The notes: a model not told the origin generated them from the letters alone. Positions 10,306-19,613 are shown, counted from the stretch's first letter. The stretch is DNA of 64,000 nt from Henriciella algicola (GCF_003576245.1 NZ_QWGA01000003.1:1178001-1242000); one strand, 5' to 3'. Numbers and translations: made by a program.

Positions 10306-10580
10306 TGAAACGACTGACCACGATTGGCCTGTTTGCTGTCGCCGCTGGCATCCTTAGTGGCTGCGGCGTTCGCGGCGATCTGGACCGCCCGCCGCCAATC
10401 TTCTCTTCGCCGCCTGACGAAGAGGCACGCCAGCCTGTTGCATCGGCTGTCGAAGTTGCTGCTGCGCCAGCCCGTTCGGAAGACCAGGCCTATTATAATG
10501 GCCTCGGTGGTGAGATCCCGAAAGCAGACCCAGAAGCCGATATTGGCGAGACTGGTATGGGTGAAGTCTCGCCGGACTAA
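10302..10580 (+). CDS. Small lipoprotein, LptM (YifL)-like
   Basis: A 92-residue lipoprotein. Its signal ends [13 protein letters not shown], with the lipidated Cys followed by G-x-x-G-D and Pro-rich sequence, the hallmark of LptM/YifL. LptM assists oxidative maturation of the LPS translocon LptDE in enterobacteria. The position between argH and lysA is the usual one in proteobacteria. It starts inside the argH stop (ATGA) and ends 11 nt before lysA, so it is the middle gene of the operon. The tail after the signal is longer and more acidic than in E. coli. Confidence 0.82.
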   Translation: MMKRLTTIGLFAVAAGILSGCGVRGDLDRPPPIFSSPPDEEARQPVASAVEVAAAPARSEDQAYYNGLGGEIPKADPEADIGETGMGEVSPD

Positions 10581-10591
10581 GGACGAGCCAG

Positions 10592-11857
10592 TTGCATCAC
10601 TTCAATTACAAGAATGGCCGCCTCCACTGTGAGGATGTGGCGCTGGACACGATTGCCGACGATGTCGGCACGCCGGTCTACGTCTATTCGGCTGCGACCC
10701 TACGCCGTCATGCGCGCGTGATTGCAGATGCGTTCGACGGGATGAGCTGCCTGATCGCCTATTCAGTAAAGGCGAATGGCAATCTTGGCGTGCTGAAGAC
10801 ACTGGCCGCTGAGGGTTGCGGCGCAGATGTTGTCAGCGGCGGAGAGCTAATGCGCGCCCGCAAAGCCGGGATCCCGGCCAGCAAGATTGTCTTCTCTGGC
10901 GTCGGCAAGACCCGAGCCGAGATGCGTCTCGCGCTCGAAGAAGGCATTCACCAGTTCAATATCGAAAGTTCGGCCGAGCTTGGCGTCCTGTCCGAGGTCG
11001 CCAAATCGGTCGGCAAGACGGCCAGGGTCGCTGTGCGGGTCAATCCGGATGTCGCCGCTGGCGGTCATCCAAATATCTCCACCGGCAAGTCTGGCGACAA
11101 GTTCGGTGTGCCGTGGAATGATGCCCGTACGACATACGCGCAGATTGCAGAGACGGATGGCGTCGAGGCGGTCGGCGTCGATGTCCATATTGGTTCGCAG
11201 ATTGATGATATCGCACCAATGCGCGCGGCCTTTGAGAAAGTCATGACGCTGGTCAAGGATCTGCGCAATGACGGCCACGACATCCGCCGCGTCGATCTCG
11301 GCGGCGGGCTAGGTATCCCTTACAGATCGACGGACAATCCGCCGCCTCCATCCGCCTATGCGCAGATGATCCGCGAAGTGACCGAGGGGATGGGTCTCGA
11401 AGTCATACTTGAGCCGGGCCGCGTCATTGCTGGCAATGCAGGCGTGCTTGTGACCGAGGCGCTGTTCGTCAAACCAGCGCCGCAGCGCAACTTCCTGATG
11501 GTCGATGCGGGCATGAACGATTTGATGCGCCCTGCCCTCTATCAGGCGCATCATGACATTCTGCCCGTGCGTGAGCGCGGCGCGGATGATGAGAAGGTGC
11601 GCTATGACATTGTCGGGCCGATCTGCGAGTCCACCGACAAGTTCGCTGCAGAACGTGACATGCCGTGCATTGAAGGGGGCGACCGTCTGGCTGTAATGTC
11701 GGCGGGTGCCTACGGTGCCGTGCTTTCGTCGCAATACAATGCGAGACCTCTTGTCCCGGAAGTTCTGGTCGATGGAGACCGCTACGCCGTCATCCGCAGG
11801 CGACCTGACTTCGATGAGATGATCGCACTGGAGAGCATGCCCGATTGGCTGAGCTGA
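10592..11857 (+). CDS. lysA: Diaminopimelate decarboxylase
   Basis: A 421-residue PLP enzyme (group IV decarboxylase, alanine racemase-like barrel) that converts meso-diaminopimelate to lysine. The PLP lysine is K60 in AYSVKANGN. DLGGGLGIPY binds phosphate, and GPICESTDKFA around residue 345 carries the active-site Cys. The start is TTG at 10592 with AAGGA 8 nt upstream; no ATG lies near and the encoded N-terminus HHFNYKNG is typical. It overlaps the downstream DUF4175 gene by 13 nt. Together with asd (28338) and dapF (18271), three enzymes of the DAP/lysine route lie in this window. Confidence 0.96.
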   Translation: MHHFNYKNGRLHCEDVALDTIADDVGTPVYVYSAATLRRHARVIADAFDGMSCLIAYSVKANGNLGVLKTLAAEGCGADVVSGGELMRARKAGIPASKIVFSGVGKTRAEMRLALEEGIHQFNIESSAELGVLSEVAKSVGKTARVAVRVNPDVAAGGHPNISTGKSGDKFGVPWNDARTTYAQIAETDGVEAVGVDVHIGSQIDDIAPMRAAFEKVMTLVKDLRNDGHDIRRVDLGGGLGIPYRSTDNPPPPSAYAQMIREVTEGMGLEVILEPGRVIAGNAGVLVTEALFVKPAPQRNFLMVDAGMNDLMRPALYQAHHDILPVRERGADDEKVRYDIVGPICESTDKFAAERDMPCIEGGDRLAVMSAGAYGAVLSSQYNARPLVPEVLVDGDRYAVIRRRPDFDEMIALESMPDWLS

Positions 11858-14490
11858 GACGGATCCCCGGACTTGAGCCGAAGATCGCCCGGACCCAAGC
11901 GGCGCTCTGGCGGCTGAGTGCGGTCCGCGCATTCTGGCCTCTCGCTGTTTTCGTTACGATTTTCTTCGCCATGGTGCTCACCGGGCTGATCGATGCTGTC
12001 AGCGATCAGCTCGCTTCCATTGCACTGCTCATTTTTCTCGCCGGGCTTTTGCCGCTCGTCTGGATTGGCGCGGCGCGCTACCGCCCTCCGGAGCGCGGCG
12101 AAGCCATCCGCCTGCTCGACCGCCAATCAGAGCTGCGTCCGCTTTCTGCACTTCAAGACCGTCCTGCCCGCCCCGATGCGAGCGGCGTGGCGCTGTGGCG
12201 TGCGCATGAAACGGAACTTACCGATGCCGCGCGCCGCCTGAACGTTCCGGATTTTGGTGCCGAATGGCGCGCCTCAGACCCGCTCTATCTACGTTTCATC
12301 CTTCCAACCTTGCTGGCCCTTGCCGCTTTCCTGTCCTTCTCAGTGGCGGGTGAGCGTCTCTCACGCGCCTTCAGCCCTGATATTGGCAGTCTTTTCGGTG
12401 CCGAGAATATCCGCATCGAAGCGTGGATCACGCCGCCAGAGCATACCGGCAAACCGCCCGTCTTCCTCGCGTCTGATGCCGCGCCGGTCCGCGTGCCGGC
12501 CGGGTCTGAACTGACGGTCCGGGCGCAGGCCCCGTCAGCGCCTAATCTCATTATTGAGGGCGAAGAGGGCCGCGAGCGGGTCCGTTTCAGCAAAACCCCG
12601 GAAGGTGCATACGAAGCGCGCGCGATCATCACAGCCGATAGCGAGCTTCGCGTCAGCTGGTGGGGCGAGCGGGCAAGCTGGCTCGTCGAAGCCTCACCGG
12701 ATAACCCGCCTGCCGTCGAATGGGTCTCCGCGCCTGAGGTCACGCCCACCGACAAGACCGAATTCTCATGGAAGGCGAGTGACGATTACGGCATTGAGCG
12801 TCTCGAACTCGTCCTCTTCCGCGTCGATGAGGGCGGCGATGCGCGCGAAGACGCCATCATCGTCCAGCTTCCCGGCCTGTCGCCGAAGGAAGCCGAAGAG
12901 ATGACCTCGATCGACCTCACCCGGCACCGCTGGGCGGGCCTCGAACTGCGCGGCTTCCTGCGCGCGACCGATGGGGCGGGTCAGTCCACGATGAGCGAGG
13001 CAGAAGTCTTCATCCTGCCCGAAAAGCTACTGCTCCAGCCGCTGGCACGGGCCATTCAGGATATTCGCGTCACCATCCTGCGCGAAGATGGCGAATATGA
13101 AGTGGCCGAGGCACAAAATCGCGAGAGCCTGGTTCAGGACGAAGTGTTCACTGAAGCGACGCAGCGCATTTCCCGCGCGCCTGCCGGGATCCAGCGCGCG
13201 TCCCTGATGATCGACGCGGTTACGTATAAGCCAGAGCGCTATTTCGAGGATGTCAGCGTCTATTTCGGCCTCAGCCATGCCGGGTCCATCCTGCAGGCGG
13301 CGAGCTCTACCGATGAAGCTGATGAGACAGAGCCGCTTCTCTGGTCTCTGGCGCTCCGGGCCGAATATGGCAGCGCCGCCGATGCCCTGCGCGCCCTTCA
13401 AGCCGCCCGACAGGCATTAGAAGAAGCGCTGCGGGATGGTGCCTCCGAAGCTGAAATCCAGCGCCGCATGGAAGCCTTCAAGCAGGCGGCCCAGAACTAT
13501 CTCGCGGCCCGTATGGCCGAAGCACTCGCGAACGGTCTCGACAGCCCGCCGAGTGATACGGACAGCGCGCAAGGCGGCGGGTCCGGCATGGGCGGCAGCG
13601 ACTTTGCCGACATGCTCGATGCGCTGTCTGACCTGACCGAAACCGGCGCGACCGATCAGGCGCGCCAGCTCCTCGCTGACATCACAAACATGCTCGAGAA
13701 TCTCCAGTTCCAGCAGGGCAATGGCAGCGGCGAAGGCTTTCCAGGAATGCCCGGCGAGCAGGGCGAGAATGACGAGGACATGCCTGACGAAGAGCGTGAG
13801 CTTTCCGAGACGCTGCAGGAGCTGTCCGACCTCTTGCGTGAACAGCGCGACCTCAATGACGACACGCTGGCCGAACAGCGCGGCGAACGCCGAAGCCAGC
13901 CAGGCCAACAGCCCGGAAACCAGCAACAGGGCGAGCAGGGTGAGTCCGGCTCCCAGCCCGGCGAGCAAGAGGGTAAGGATGGCGGCTCAAGCCGAGGCGG
14001 TACGCTGACCGAACGTCAGGCCCGTCTGGGTGACCTCGTTGAAGAGCTCGCCCGTCGGCGTGGCCGCGAAGGGGGTAGCAGCGAGGATGGTACTGGTGCT
14101 GGCGGTACGGTTGATGAGGAAACCCTCGAAGCGATTGAGCGCGCCCAGCGCCGCGCCGCTGAGGCGCTCGAAGACGGCAATAATTTCCGGGCTATCCGCA
14201 ATCAGGACGACGCCACCGACCAGATACGCGATCTTGCCGAGACACTTGCCGGAGAGCTGGATGATCTCAAGCGTGAGCGCCTCGGAGAGGAGTACGGCAA
14301 TGGCGGCGATCAGGTCGACCCATTTGGCCGTCCGATGGGCGGTACGTCGGACAGCCGTGACGTGAACATTCCAGACGAGGCTGAACGCCAGCGGGCCAAG
14401 GATATTCTGGAAGAGCTCCGTCGCCGCTATGGCGACCCAGCCGACGAGGAAGAACGTGACTATCTCGAGCGCCTGCTCGACCGCTTCTGA
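11845..14490 (+). CDS. TIGR02302 family (DUF4175) membrane protein
   Basis: An 881-residue protein of the alphaproteobacterial TIGR02302 family. Two membrane segments lie at about 28-48 and 52-72 and a third at about 149-168. They are followed by a large periplasmic region, a helical stretch rich in Ala/Glu, and a long Gly/Gln/Ser/Glu low-complexity region (about 570-760). The C-terminus is charged. Function is unknown; a location after lysA is recurrent in the class. The start is TTG at 11845, inside lysA, with GGAGAG at 11830-11835 nine bases upstream, so translation is probably coupled to lysA. Confidence 0.85.
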   Translation: MAELRRIPGLEPKIARTQAALWRLSAVRAFWPLAVFVTIFFAMVLTGLIDAVSDQLASIALLIFLAGLLPLVWIGAARYRPPERGEAIRLLDRQSELRPLSALQDRPARPDASGVALWRAHETELTDAARRLNVPDFGAEWRASDPLYLRFILPTLLALAAFLSFSVAGERLSRAFSPDIGSLFGAENIRIEAWITPPEHTGKPPVFLASDAAPVRVPAGSELTVRAQAPSAPNLIIEGEEGRERVRFSKTPEGAYEARAIITADSELRVSWWGERASWLVEASPDNPPAVEWVSAPEVTPTDKTEFSWKASDDYGIERLELVLFRVDEGGDAREDAIIVQLPGLSPKEAEEMTSIDLTRHRWAGLELRGFLRATDGAGQSTMSEAEVFILPEKLLLQPLARAIQDIRVTILREDGEYEVAEAQNRESLVQDEVFTEATQRISRAPAGIQRASLMIDAVTYKPERYFEDVSVYFGLSHAGSILQAASSTDEADETEPLLWSLALRAEYGSAADALRALQAARQALEEALRDGASEAEIQRRMEAFKQAAQNYLAARMAEALANGLDSPPSDTDSAQGGGSGMGGSDFADMLDALSDLTETGATDQARQLLADITNMLENLQFQQGNGSGEGFPGMPGEQGENDEDMPDEERELSETLQELSDLLREQRDLNDDTLAEQRGERRSQPGQQPGNQQQGEQGESGSQPGEQEGKDGGSSRGGTLTERQARLGDLVEELARRRGREGGSSEDGTGAGGTVDEETLEAIERAQRRAAEALEDGNNFRAIRNQDDATDQIRDLAETLAGELDDLKRERLGEEYGNGGDQVDPFGRPMGGTSDSRDVNIPDEAERQRAKDILEELRRRYGDPADEEERDYLERLLDRF

Positions 14491-14924
14491 TGGTTCTGCG
14501 TTAAGCTTGGGCGCTGCCCCGTCCTTCGACTATGCTCAGAGTGCGGGCGGGGGAAGAGGAACCACCATTGGCGTTACGCTTTCCTTCTCCGCCTGCGGGG
14601 AAGATCCCCATCTTTTGACGGGCTCAAAATGAAGGGTGGAAACGATACGGGCGTCACTCCCGATGAGCGATAGCTCATCTGGGAGCCTATCTCCTGACCT
14701 CTCGGTCGGTGTGCGATGAGGCGGTAAGAGATGGATCCTCTGACCGCTTCGCGGTCGAGGATGACGCAGGTCGGGCCGTTGGCAGTTGGCGGGTTCATCC
14801 TTCGACTTCGCTCAGGATGCGGGGCTAATCGCATGGTTTCTCGCCCGCATGGTGAGCGAAGTCGAACCACGCGGGCGTGGCGTGCCATATCGGTAATTCC
14901 TGACCGAATTAGCACATCGCCCTG
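14491..14924 (+). repeat. Intergenic region with paired hairpin repeats
   Basis: No gene is seen in this 434-nt spacer between the convergent DUF4175 and fthC genes. It is filled with palindromic units. One pair is at 14651-14695 and 14730-14768, with the units in opposite orientation. A second pair carries TTCGACTTCGCTC at 14801-14813 and its complement at about 14852-14864. Looser copies lie near 14521-14550 and 14590-14625. The sequence class resembles REP/REPIN elements. The hairpins may also serve as bidirectional terminators for the convergent operons, as no ordinary terminator is apparent. Confidence 0.75.
14651..14768. repeat. Paired hairpin (REPIN-like) element, copy A
   Basis: The left hairpin has stem CTCCC-GATGAGC / GCTCATC-T-GGGAG. 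The right hairpin is inverted, with stem ATCCTC-TGACCGC / GCGGTC-GAGGAT. The outer flanks are GCGTCA on the left and TGACGC on the right, and the inner flanks are CCTATCTCC and GAGATGGATCC. The spacer contains CGGTGTGCGATGAG, which resembles CGGTGCGCGAGTGG in copy B at 29949-30060. The arms are conserved at the ends and vary in the stems with pairing kept. Confidence 0.75.
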
Positions 14925-15548
14925 TCAGGCCGCGCCGGGCCCATCATCTCTGCCGCCACCACCCTTGAAGGTCCGCATCATGAAGATGGGCACAGAGCCA
15001 CGCTCGGTCACGGCCCAGTCCAGAGGCTGGTCATGCGGCTCGGCGGGCAGCTCGTCCAGCATCTGGGCATGAAAGCCAAGCCCGCAGGCAAAGACACGGC
15101 CATCCTCGCGCAGGCCGGAAAGCGTGCGATCATAATGGCCTTTGCCATAGCCAATGCGCACGCCCATGCCGTCAAAAGCCAGTAGCGGCATCAGCACCAG
15201 CGTTGGGTCGACCGTATCTGCGCTCTCCAGGGGTTGGCGCAGGCCCATGGGCCCGTCTTCAAGGTCAGTCCCTTGCGACCAGGCGCGAAACGTCATTGAG
15301 CCATCTGTCTCAAGACGCGGCAGGGCGAGCTTTGCGCCTTCAGCCTCAAGCCGTTCCATGAGGGGCAGCGGGTCAATCTCGCTGCCGATCGGCAGGTAGC
15401 CCGCCACCACGGGACCGTAGCGCTCAAGCAGCTTGAGTGGAAACTTGGATGCGAGTGTTTCGCCCGCATCAGGGTCGCGCGCATGGGCTTCTTCGCGCAA
15501 GGTTTTCAGCTCACGCCGGAGGGCGGCTTTCTCGTCCCCGGTGCTCAA
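14925..15548 (-). CDS. fthC: 5-formyltetrahydrofolate cyclo-ligase
   Basis: A 207-residue enzyme that recycles 5-formyl-THF to 5,10-methenyl-THF using ATP. The P-loop-like motif GYGKGHYD is at residues 133-140 and PLLAFD precedes it, both diagnostic. It starts with TTG at 15548, and the TTGA overlap with the ftsY stop (15545-15548) indicates coupled translation. It is the last gene of the dapF-mtaB-ftsY-fthC strand run. The C-terminus has a short Gly-rich tail. In many alphaproteobacteria the gene sits beside the YmdB-type phosphoesterase gene, which here is 47 kb away. Confidence 0.93.
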   Translation of the reverse strand: MSTGDEKAALRRELKTLREEAHARDPDAGETLASKFPLKLLERYGPVVAGYLPIGSEIDPLPLMERLEAEGAKLALPRLETDGSMTFRAWSQGTDLEDGPMGLRQPLESADTVDPTLVLMPLLAFDGMGVRIGYGKGHYDRTLSGLREDGRVFACGLGFHAQMLDELPAEPHDQPLDWAVTERGSVPIFMMRTFKGGGGRDDGPGAA

Positions 15549-16888
15549 ACCGTTTCTTCCTGGCCAAGGCCAACCAGCGCCTTTGCATAGGCTTCCGCGC
15601 TAAAGGGCTGAAGGTCTTCAGCCTTCTCGCCAACACCGACAAAGTGGATCGGCAGGGCATGTGCTTCGGCAACGGCAACGAGCACGCCGCCCTTTGCCGT
15701 GCCATCGAGCTTCGTCATCACGATGCCCGACACTTCAGCCGTATGACGGAAGGCTTCAACCTGGCTCAGCGCGTTCTGACCGACCGTCGCATCAAGCACG
15801 AGGATCACGTCATGCGGCGCATCTGGGTCGAGCTTGCGGGTCACGCGGACGATCTTGGCGAGCTCTGACATGAGCTCAGCCTTGTTCTGCAGGCGGCCCG
15901 CCGTATCCACGAGAACTAGGTCGAGATCTTCGCGCTGCGCCTTCTCGATGGCCTCATAGACGAGGCCGGCGGCATCAGCGCCTGTCGGCTTGGAGAGAAC
16001 CGGAATACCGGCCCGCTCACCCCAGACGGTGAGTTGCTCGATGGCGGCGGCGCGGAATGTGTCACCGGCGACCAGCAGCGCCTTGGCGCCCTGCTCTTTC
16101 AGCTTTGACGCGATCTTGCCGATCGTCGTGGTCTTGCCAGACCCGTTCACGCCGACAAACAGGACGACACGCGGGCGTGGCCCATCAGCGAAATCCACGA
16201 CCTGCTCGCGCGGCTTCATGATCGCTTCGATTTCAGAGGCGAGCGCAATGCGGATTTCGTCGTCGCTGATATCCTTGTCGAACCGCGTCTTTGCGAGGTT
16301 CGATGTGATCTTCGCAGACACTTTCGCGCCCATATCCGACATGATCAGCAGGTCTTCGAGGTCTTCCAGCGCGTCATCGTCGAGCTTGCGTCCGCCGAAC
16401 ATGCCGGTGAGCCCGGTGCCAAGCTTGGAGGAGGATTTGGAGAGCCCCCCCGACAGCTTGTCGAAGAAGCCCGGGTCGCGGATTTCGGCGTAGGGGTCTG
16501 GCTCACCGCGTGCGATGGCGGCCTGGCGCTCTTCTTCCTTGCGGCGCGCTTCCTCGCGAGCGGCCTCGGCGCGGCGGCGCTCTTCAAGGATCTTGAGTTC
16601 ATTCTCAGCCTTCTGGCGGGCCGCTTCGTCTTCGGCCTCAACGGCTTCGCGCTTCTGGCGCTCTTCCCAGGCCTTGTTGGCTTCGGCGATTGCGGCGTCG
16701 ATCTTGGCCTGTTCCGCAGCTTTGCGTTCTGCCTCGGCGGCCTCTTCTGCCGCCTTGCGCTCAGCTTCTGCCTTCTCGGCAGCTTCCTTTGCGGCCAGCT
16801 CTTCGGCCGACAGTTCCGGCTCGCGCATCTGCGCGCCGGCGTCTTCCAGCTCGACTTTCTTATTTTTCTTTCCGAACCAGAGGATCAT
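15545..16888 (-). CDS. ftsY: Signal recognition particle receptor FtsY
   Basis: A 447-residue SRP receptor GTPase that docks ribosome-nascent chain complexes at the membrane. Residues 1-130 form a charged Ala/Glu/Arg-rich region, probably coiled and membrane-associating. The N domain follows, then the G domain with Walker A GVNGSGKT (246-253), DTAGR (328-332) and TKLDGTAKGG near 395. The start ATG overlaps the mtaB stop by four bases (ATGA). The long A/E/K N-terminal region is variable in the family. Confidence 0.96.
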   Translation of the reverse strand: MILWFGKKNKKVELEDAGAQMREPELSAEELAAKEAAEKAEAERKAAEEAAEAERKAAEQAKIDAAIAEANKAWEERQKREAVEAEDEAARQKAENELKILEERRRAEAAREEARRKEEERQAAIARGEPDPYAEIRDPGFFDKLSGGLSKSSSKLGTGLTGMFGGRKLDDDALEDLEDLLIMSDMGAKVSAKITSNLAKTRFDKDISDDEIRIALASEIEAIMKPREQVVDFADGPRPRVVLFVGVNGSGKTTTIGKIASKLKEQGAKALLVAGDTFRAAAIEQLTVWGERAGIPVLSKPTGADAAGLVYEAIEKAQREDLDLVLVDTAGRLQNKAELMSELAKIVRVTRKLDPDAPHDVILVLDATVGQNALSQVEAFRHTAEVSGIVMTKLDGTAKGGVLVAVAEAHALPIHFVGVGEKAEDLQPFSAEAYAKALVGLGQEETV

Positions 16889-18180
16889 GCAGGCTCCGCG
16901 ATCAGTTTCTGTCCATCCTGAGCGACTATCCGCGCGGGAACGGGGCGTCCAGCCTCAAGCGTGGCAAAACCCGTCAGCGCAACGCGTGAGAAATCGGAAA
17001 GTCGCCCGTCAATTTCCAGCTCAACAAGAACATCCCGCACCGCACCGACATGCGTGTCGAGGTGACGGGAGAGGGCGCGCTCACCGACGTCGCGCAGGCG
17101 TGCGGCGCGCTCCTTGATGAGAGCCTTCTCAAGCTGCGGCATGCGCGCGGCAGGCGTGCCGGGCCGCGGGCTGTAGGGAAAGACGTGCAGGAAGGCGAGG
17201 TTGCAGTCCTCAACGAGGCGCACTGAATTCTCGAACGCGCTTTCGGTCTCTGTCGGGAAGCCTGCGATAATGTCGGCGCCGAGCGCGATATCAGGGCGGA
17301 TGGCGCGCAGCTTTTGCGCCAGCTCAATTGCATCCTCGCGCGAATGACGCCGCTTCATCCGCTTCAGCATGAGATTGTCACCATGCTGCAGCGAGAGGTG
17401 CATGAAGGGCGCAAGGCGCGGGTCGCCAATGGCCTCGAACAGAGCGTCATCCATCTCGATGGCATCAATGGAAGAGATGCGTAGCTGCTGCAGCTCCGGC
17501 ACCAGTTTCAGGATACGCTGGACGAGGTTGCCAAGCTGAGGCTGACCGGGAAGGTCCGCGCCCCAGCTCGTCAGGTCCACGCCGGTCAGGACGACTTCAT
17601 AATGGCCGGTCTCGACAAGGCGCCGCACCATCTGGACCACATCGCCTGCAGGAACCGAGCGGGAATTCCCGCGGCCATAGGGAATGATGCAGAAGGTGCA
17701 GCGATGGTCGCAGCCATTCTGGACCTGCACATAGGCGCGGGCGCGGCCCTCCATCCCGTCGATAAGGTGCGCAGCCGTTTCCTTCACCGACATAATGTCG
17801 TTGACGAGGATCTTCTCACGGCCCTCATTCAGGGCAGGCGAGACCCAGGTTTCGGCCTGCATCTTCTCATGATTGCCAATCACCCGGTCGACTTCCGGCA
17901 TGGCGGCAAACTCGTCCGGATTGATCTGTGCGGCGCAGCCCGTCACCAGGATGCGGGCGTCCGGATTATCTTTCTTTGCACGGCGGATCGTCTGGCGGGC
18001 GCTCCGTACGGCCTCGGACGTCACCGCGCACGTATTGACGATGATGGCGTCTTCCAGACCTGCAGCGTCGGCATGCCCGCGCATCACCTCACTCTCATAG
18101 GAGTTGAGGCGGCAGCCGAGCGTGATCACGCGGGCGCGCGAGGCCGAAGCCGTCGGTTTGGGATCTTTCGTTGCCGTCAT
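16885..18180 (-). CDS. mtaB: tRNA t6A37 methylthiotransferase MtaB
   Basis: A 431-residue radical-SAM methylthiotransferase that converts t6A37 to ms2t6A in ANN-decoding tRNAs. The N-terminal UPF0004 domain carries Cys23, Cys51 and Cys82 for one Fe-S cluster. The radical-SAM cluster is Cys157-x3-Cys161-x2-Cys164 in GCDHRCTFCIIPYGRG. A weak TRAM-like end closes the protein. The N-terminus GCRLNSYES and the absence of a full TRAM domain favour MtaB over MiaB or RimO. It is 90 nt after dapF and overlaps ftsY, forming a dapF-mtaB-ftsY-fthC operon. Confidence 0.92.
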   Translation of the reverse strand: MTATKDPKPTASASRARVITLGCRLNSYESEVMRGHADAAGLEDAIIVNTCAVTSEAVRSARQTIRRAKKDNPDARILVTGCAAQINPDEFAAMPEVDRVIGNHEKMQAETWVSPALNEGREKILVNDIMSVKETAAHLIDGMEGRARAYVQVQNGCDHRCTFCIIPYGRGNSRSVPAGDVVQMVRRLVETGHYEVVLTGVDLTSWGADLPGQPQLGNLVQRILKLVPELQQLRISSIDAIEMDDALFEAIGDPRLAPFMHLSLQHGDNLMLKRMKRRHSREDAIELAQKLRAIRPDIALGADIIAGFPTETESAFENSVRLVEDCNLAFLHVFPYSPRPGTPAARMPQLEKALIKERAARLRDVGERALSRHLDTHVGAVRDVLVELEIDGRLSDFSRVALTGFATLEAGRPVPARIVAQDGQKLIAEPA

Positions 18181-18270
18181 TGCCAGAATGCCTGTCCAGA
18201 CCCCGCCACATCGCGCCGAATGCCCAGTAAATCAAGGTTTCGCGGGCAGGCACGGGCTTTTGGCGGCGGC

Positions 18271-19080
18271 CTACAGCTCGAAACTCATCTCGACTTCCAC
18301 GGGGCCCGTCATCATGACGCGATTGTCGCTTTCGCGCCATTCAATGATGAGGTCGCCGCCATCAAGGATCATGCGCGCCTTGCGCTCTGTCTTCCCGGCC
18401 CGCGCGGCGCAGACCAGCGCAGCACAAGCGCCCGTGCCGCATGCCTTGGTCAGGCCGGCGCCCCGCTCCCAGACACGCAGCCGGATCGTCTCGCGGTCGA
18501 TGACCTGCGCAAAGCCGACATTGGTGCCTTCTGGAAATAGCGGGTGCCATTCAACCAGTGGGCCGATCTGGGGGATATTGTAGGCGTCCACATCCTCAAC
18601 GAAGAAGACCGCATGCGGATTGCCCATCGACACGACGGCGGGCTTTGAGAGGTATGGATTGTCCATGGGCCCGATACGCACATCGACGCCGCGCACATCC
18701 ATCTTCTCGGACAGCGGAATCTCTTCCCAGCCCATGCGCGGCTGTCCCATGTCTACAGTGACAAGGCCATTCTCCGCGCGCCTGCCTTTCAGAAGGTCTG
18801 CGGCCGTGCGGATCGAGACAGTGTTTGCGCCCGCCTCTTCGAGCAGGAGGTGGGCGACCGCGCGCGTACCATTGCCGCACGCGCCAACCTCTTCACCGGA
18901 GGAATTCCAGATGCGCAGGAAGGCGTCCGATGACGCATCCTTCTCGATCGCCATGACCTGATCGGCCTTCATCTCTGCGGCGATGCTGCGGATCTTGTCT
19001 GTATCGGGCGCAAAGGCTTGCTGGCGCGCGTCAAAGACCGCGAACGCATTGCCTGCCCCATTCATCTTCCAGACTTTCAT
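18271..19080 (-). CDS. dapF: Diaminopimelate epimerase
   Basis: A 269-residue PLP-independent epimerase that interconverts LL- and meso-diaminopimelate. It has two internally similar halves, each with a catalytic Cys: Cys68 in ACGNGTRA and Cys214 in KACGTGACA. WKMNGAGN near the N-terminus is diagnostic. The product feeds both peptidoglycan and lysine through lysA in this window. It is the first gene of the run toward mtaB and ftsY and starts with ATG at 19080. Confidence 0.96.
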   Translation of the reverse strand: MKVWKMNGAGNAFAVFDARQQAFAPDTDKIRSIAAEMKADQVMAIEKDASSDAFLRIWNSSGEEVGACGNGTRAVAHLLLEEAGANTVSIRTAADLLKGRRAENGLVTVDMGQPRMGWEEIPLSEKMDVRGVDVRIGPMDNPYLSKPAVVSMGNPHAVFFVEDVDAYNIPQIGPLVEWHPLFPEGTNVGFAQVIDRETIRLRVWERGAGLTKACGTGACAALVCAARAGKTERKARMILDGGDLIIEWRESDNRVMMTGPVEVEMSFEL

Positions 19081-19132
19081 GGCCCGCTATGTAGGCGCGA
19101 AAGCCGCGAAGCGAAAGCGCCTGATGTGTCGG

Positions 19133-19555
19133 CTAGACTTGCCTTGGCAGCTGGTAAGCGAGCACCCAGCCGGAAATCTGGACCAGTGCGGCCGTAATCA
19201 CGAGGCCATCCATCAGCGCGTGCTGCCAGAAGAAGGACAGGAAGACGACGCCCATACAGGCCCAGTCGACCCGGTCATCACTGATAAGATAGCCGGGAAA
19301 GCGGCGCTCGCGGGCAATCTGTTTCAGGGTTATCCCCTGCCACATGCGGTTCATGGTGGGTGGGCCAAACACATCCTGCAGGACGCGCGGGTCCTGAATA
19401 CCCGTCAGCTCACAAAGGATGCCCGCATCCACCACGCCGCCCTCGACCTGCTGCTTGCGGGTCATCGTGCTCAGCAGGCTGGCGAGCGCAGACAGCAGGA
19501 TCGCAATGGCGGTCGCGACATAGGCGACGCCATCAAAGCCGGGAACGCCGCCCAT
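19133..19555 (-). CDS. Hypothetical membrane protein
   Basis: A 140-residue protein that I do not recognise. One hydrophobic segment lies at residues 11-29 and two more at about 100-115 and 118-135. Between them is a soluble segment, predicted cytoplasmic, with ITLKQIARERRFPGYL. The start is ATG 19555 with GAGGGGCC just upstream. It follows the mesaconyl-CoA hydratase-like gene by 58 nt on the same strand. No metal or catalytic motif is visible. Confidence 0.65.
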   Translation of the reverse strand: MGGVPGFDGVAYVATAIAILLSALASLLSTMTRKQQVEGGVVDAGILCELTGIQDPRVLQDVFGPPTMNRMWQGITLKQIARERRFPGYLISDDRVDWACMGVVFLSFFWQHALMDGLVITAALVQISGWVLAYQLPRQV

Positions 19556-19613
19556 ATCAGGCCCCTCGCTCAGTGTTTTGTGGTGTGCAGAGGGGTGATC
19601 CGGTCATGGCTGC

